Part shown: positions 6,419-6,983 of the stretch, in pieces
Numbering within the stretch: position 1 is the first letter of the stretch
Layout of the letters: every line of letters starts with the position of its first letter
Assembly (NCBI GenBank): GCA_965602945.1
Contig: CBFDBC010000194.1
Span: 1 to 6,983, forward strand
Direction: 5' to 3'
DNA: 6,983 nt
Origin: JAUXEH01 sp965602945
GTDB lineage: Bacteria; Acidobacteriota; Aminicenantia; Aminicenantales; Aminicenantaceae
Translations under genes and position numbers: made by a program
The notes under the pieces: generated by a model
What the model saw: only the letters and a program-made list of their open reading frames with translations
Database searches by the model: none
Told to the model about the DNA's origin: nothing

Positions 6419-6983
6419 AATAGCGTGTAATCGAATTCCTCATCCAGGAGTCGGTCCATCCAGCGGCTCACGTCTGCTTTTTCGGCGACCAGACGGTTGA
6501 TCTCATTCACGCCCTTTTTGGTTCCCATCCAGATGGCCCCAGTCAGGCGGCCGTCCTGGATCACGAGCTTCTTATAAAGCCCCTGATCCGGCACCTCGTG
6601 CCGAAACTCCTGAGCCGTCCCCGGCTCCGGGTTGACCAGGCCGATGGATGTGACGCTCACGCCCATGACTTTGAGTGTGTTGGACGGCACGGTGCCCTCA
6701 TAGGTCTGAGACCTTCCCAGGAGCGTGTGGGCCGCCGTCCGGGCCTGCTGGAAGGAGGCCGGGATGATCCCATAGATCCGGCCCCGGTGCTGAACGCTGT
6801 CACCGGCCGCAAAGATGTTCGGATCGCTGGTCCGAAGCATGTCATCGACGACGATACCCTTGTCTGTCTCCAGGCCGGCGTTCCGGGCCAGGTCAATCCG
6901 CGGCCTCACGCCCGCAGCCACGATCACCATGTCGGCGGGACTCTCTCCGGAGTCCTTGAATCTCAGGCCGTCGGCCTCTTCCG
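6415..6983 (-). CDS. FAD/NAD(P)-dependent oxidoreductase, C-terminal part (cut at right edge)
   Basis: About 188 C-terminal residues of a pyridine-nucleotide-disulfide oxidoreductase-type flavoprotein; the N-terminal FAD and NAD(P) dinucleotide-binding GxGxxG motifs would lie outside the window. The frame is open to the edge (EEADGLRFKDSGESPAD precedes the internal Met at 6930, which is not the true start). Diagnostic features are DMVIVAAGVRPR, the end of the NAD(P)-domain, and SDPNIFAAGDSVQ, whose Asp contacts FAD. A C-terminal domain with VPSNTLKVMGVSVTSIG and KKLVIQDGRLTGAIWMG follows. The pattern resembles the NirB-type/NADH:rubredoxin-reductase-like branch; no redox-active CXXXXC can be judged because that region is missing. 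Its electron acceptor is unknown. It overlaps the porin gene by 4 bp. Confidence 0.88.
   Translation of the reverse strand, partial: EEADGLRFKDSGESPADMVIVAAGVRPRIDLARNAGLETDKGIVVDDMLRTSDPNIFAAGDSVQHRGRIYGIIPASFQQARTAAHTLLGRSQTYEGTVPSNTLKVMGVSVTSIGLVNPEPGTAQEFRHEVPDQGLYKKLVIQDGRLTGAIWMGTKKGVNEINRLVAEKADVSRWMDRLLDEEFDYTLL

Overview
The window carries eight protein-coding genes, all on the minus strand, in two head-to-tail groups separated by an AT-rich control region at 2719-2885. The DNA is otherwise GC-rich. A predicted outer-membrane beta-barrel protein with a signal peptide points to a diderm (Gram-negative) bacterium. The iron-sulfur (Fe-S) genes resemble those of anaerobes living with sulfide. 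I cannot name the phylum from this stretch; an anaerobic lineage such as Desulfobacterota or Aminicenantota/Acidobacteriota is a guess.

Group 1, read from the right edge leftwards: the C-terminal half of a pyridine-nucleotide-disulfide oxidoreductase-type flavoprotein (6983 to 6415, cut by the window edge), a porin-like outer-membrane protein (6418-5378, ATGA overlap), purA (5363-4041) and alr (4034-2886). The junctions are -4, 14 and 6 bp, so this is very probably one transcript. It combines an unidentified redox/envelope pair with AMP synthesis and D-alanine supply for peptidoglycan.

Group 2 starts after the control region: a small Nfu-type Fe-S carrier (2715-2494), a NifS/IscS-family protein (2329-1136), a NifU/IscU-type scaffold (1149-574, 14-bp overlap with the previous gene) and nadA (554 to beyond the left edge). 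This is an Fe-S assembly operon with its own client: NadA, quinolinate synthase, needs a [4Fe-4S] cluster.

The most interesting point is that the NifS/IscS protein is intact but has lost the lysine that binds PLP (Gln203 in its place), the neighbouring His (Asn202), the PLP-contacting Gln (Ala180) and the substrate-carboxylate Arg (Val352). It keeps the active-loop Cys326. It should therefore not be a working cysteine desulfurase. This matches the PLP-free IscS of the archaeon Archaeoglobus fulgidus, where the loop Cys acts as a ligand for the nascent cluster on IscU. The partner scaffold here carries an additional C-terminal double zinc-ribbon-like module made of four CXXC pairs with symmetric spacing, and a degenerate LPPVK chaperone motif. 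The operon may be an assembly system that takes inorganic sulfide instead of cysteine. Its leader contains two candidate promoters and several dyads suggestive of regulation.
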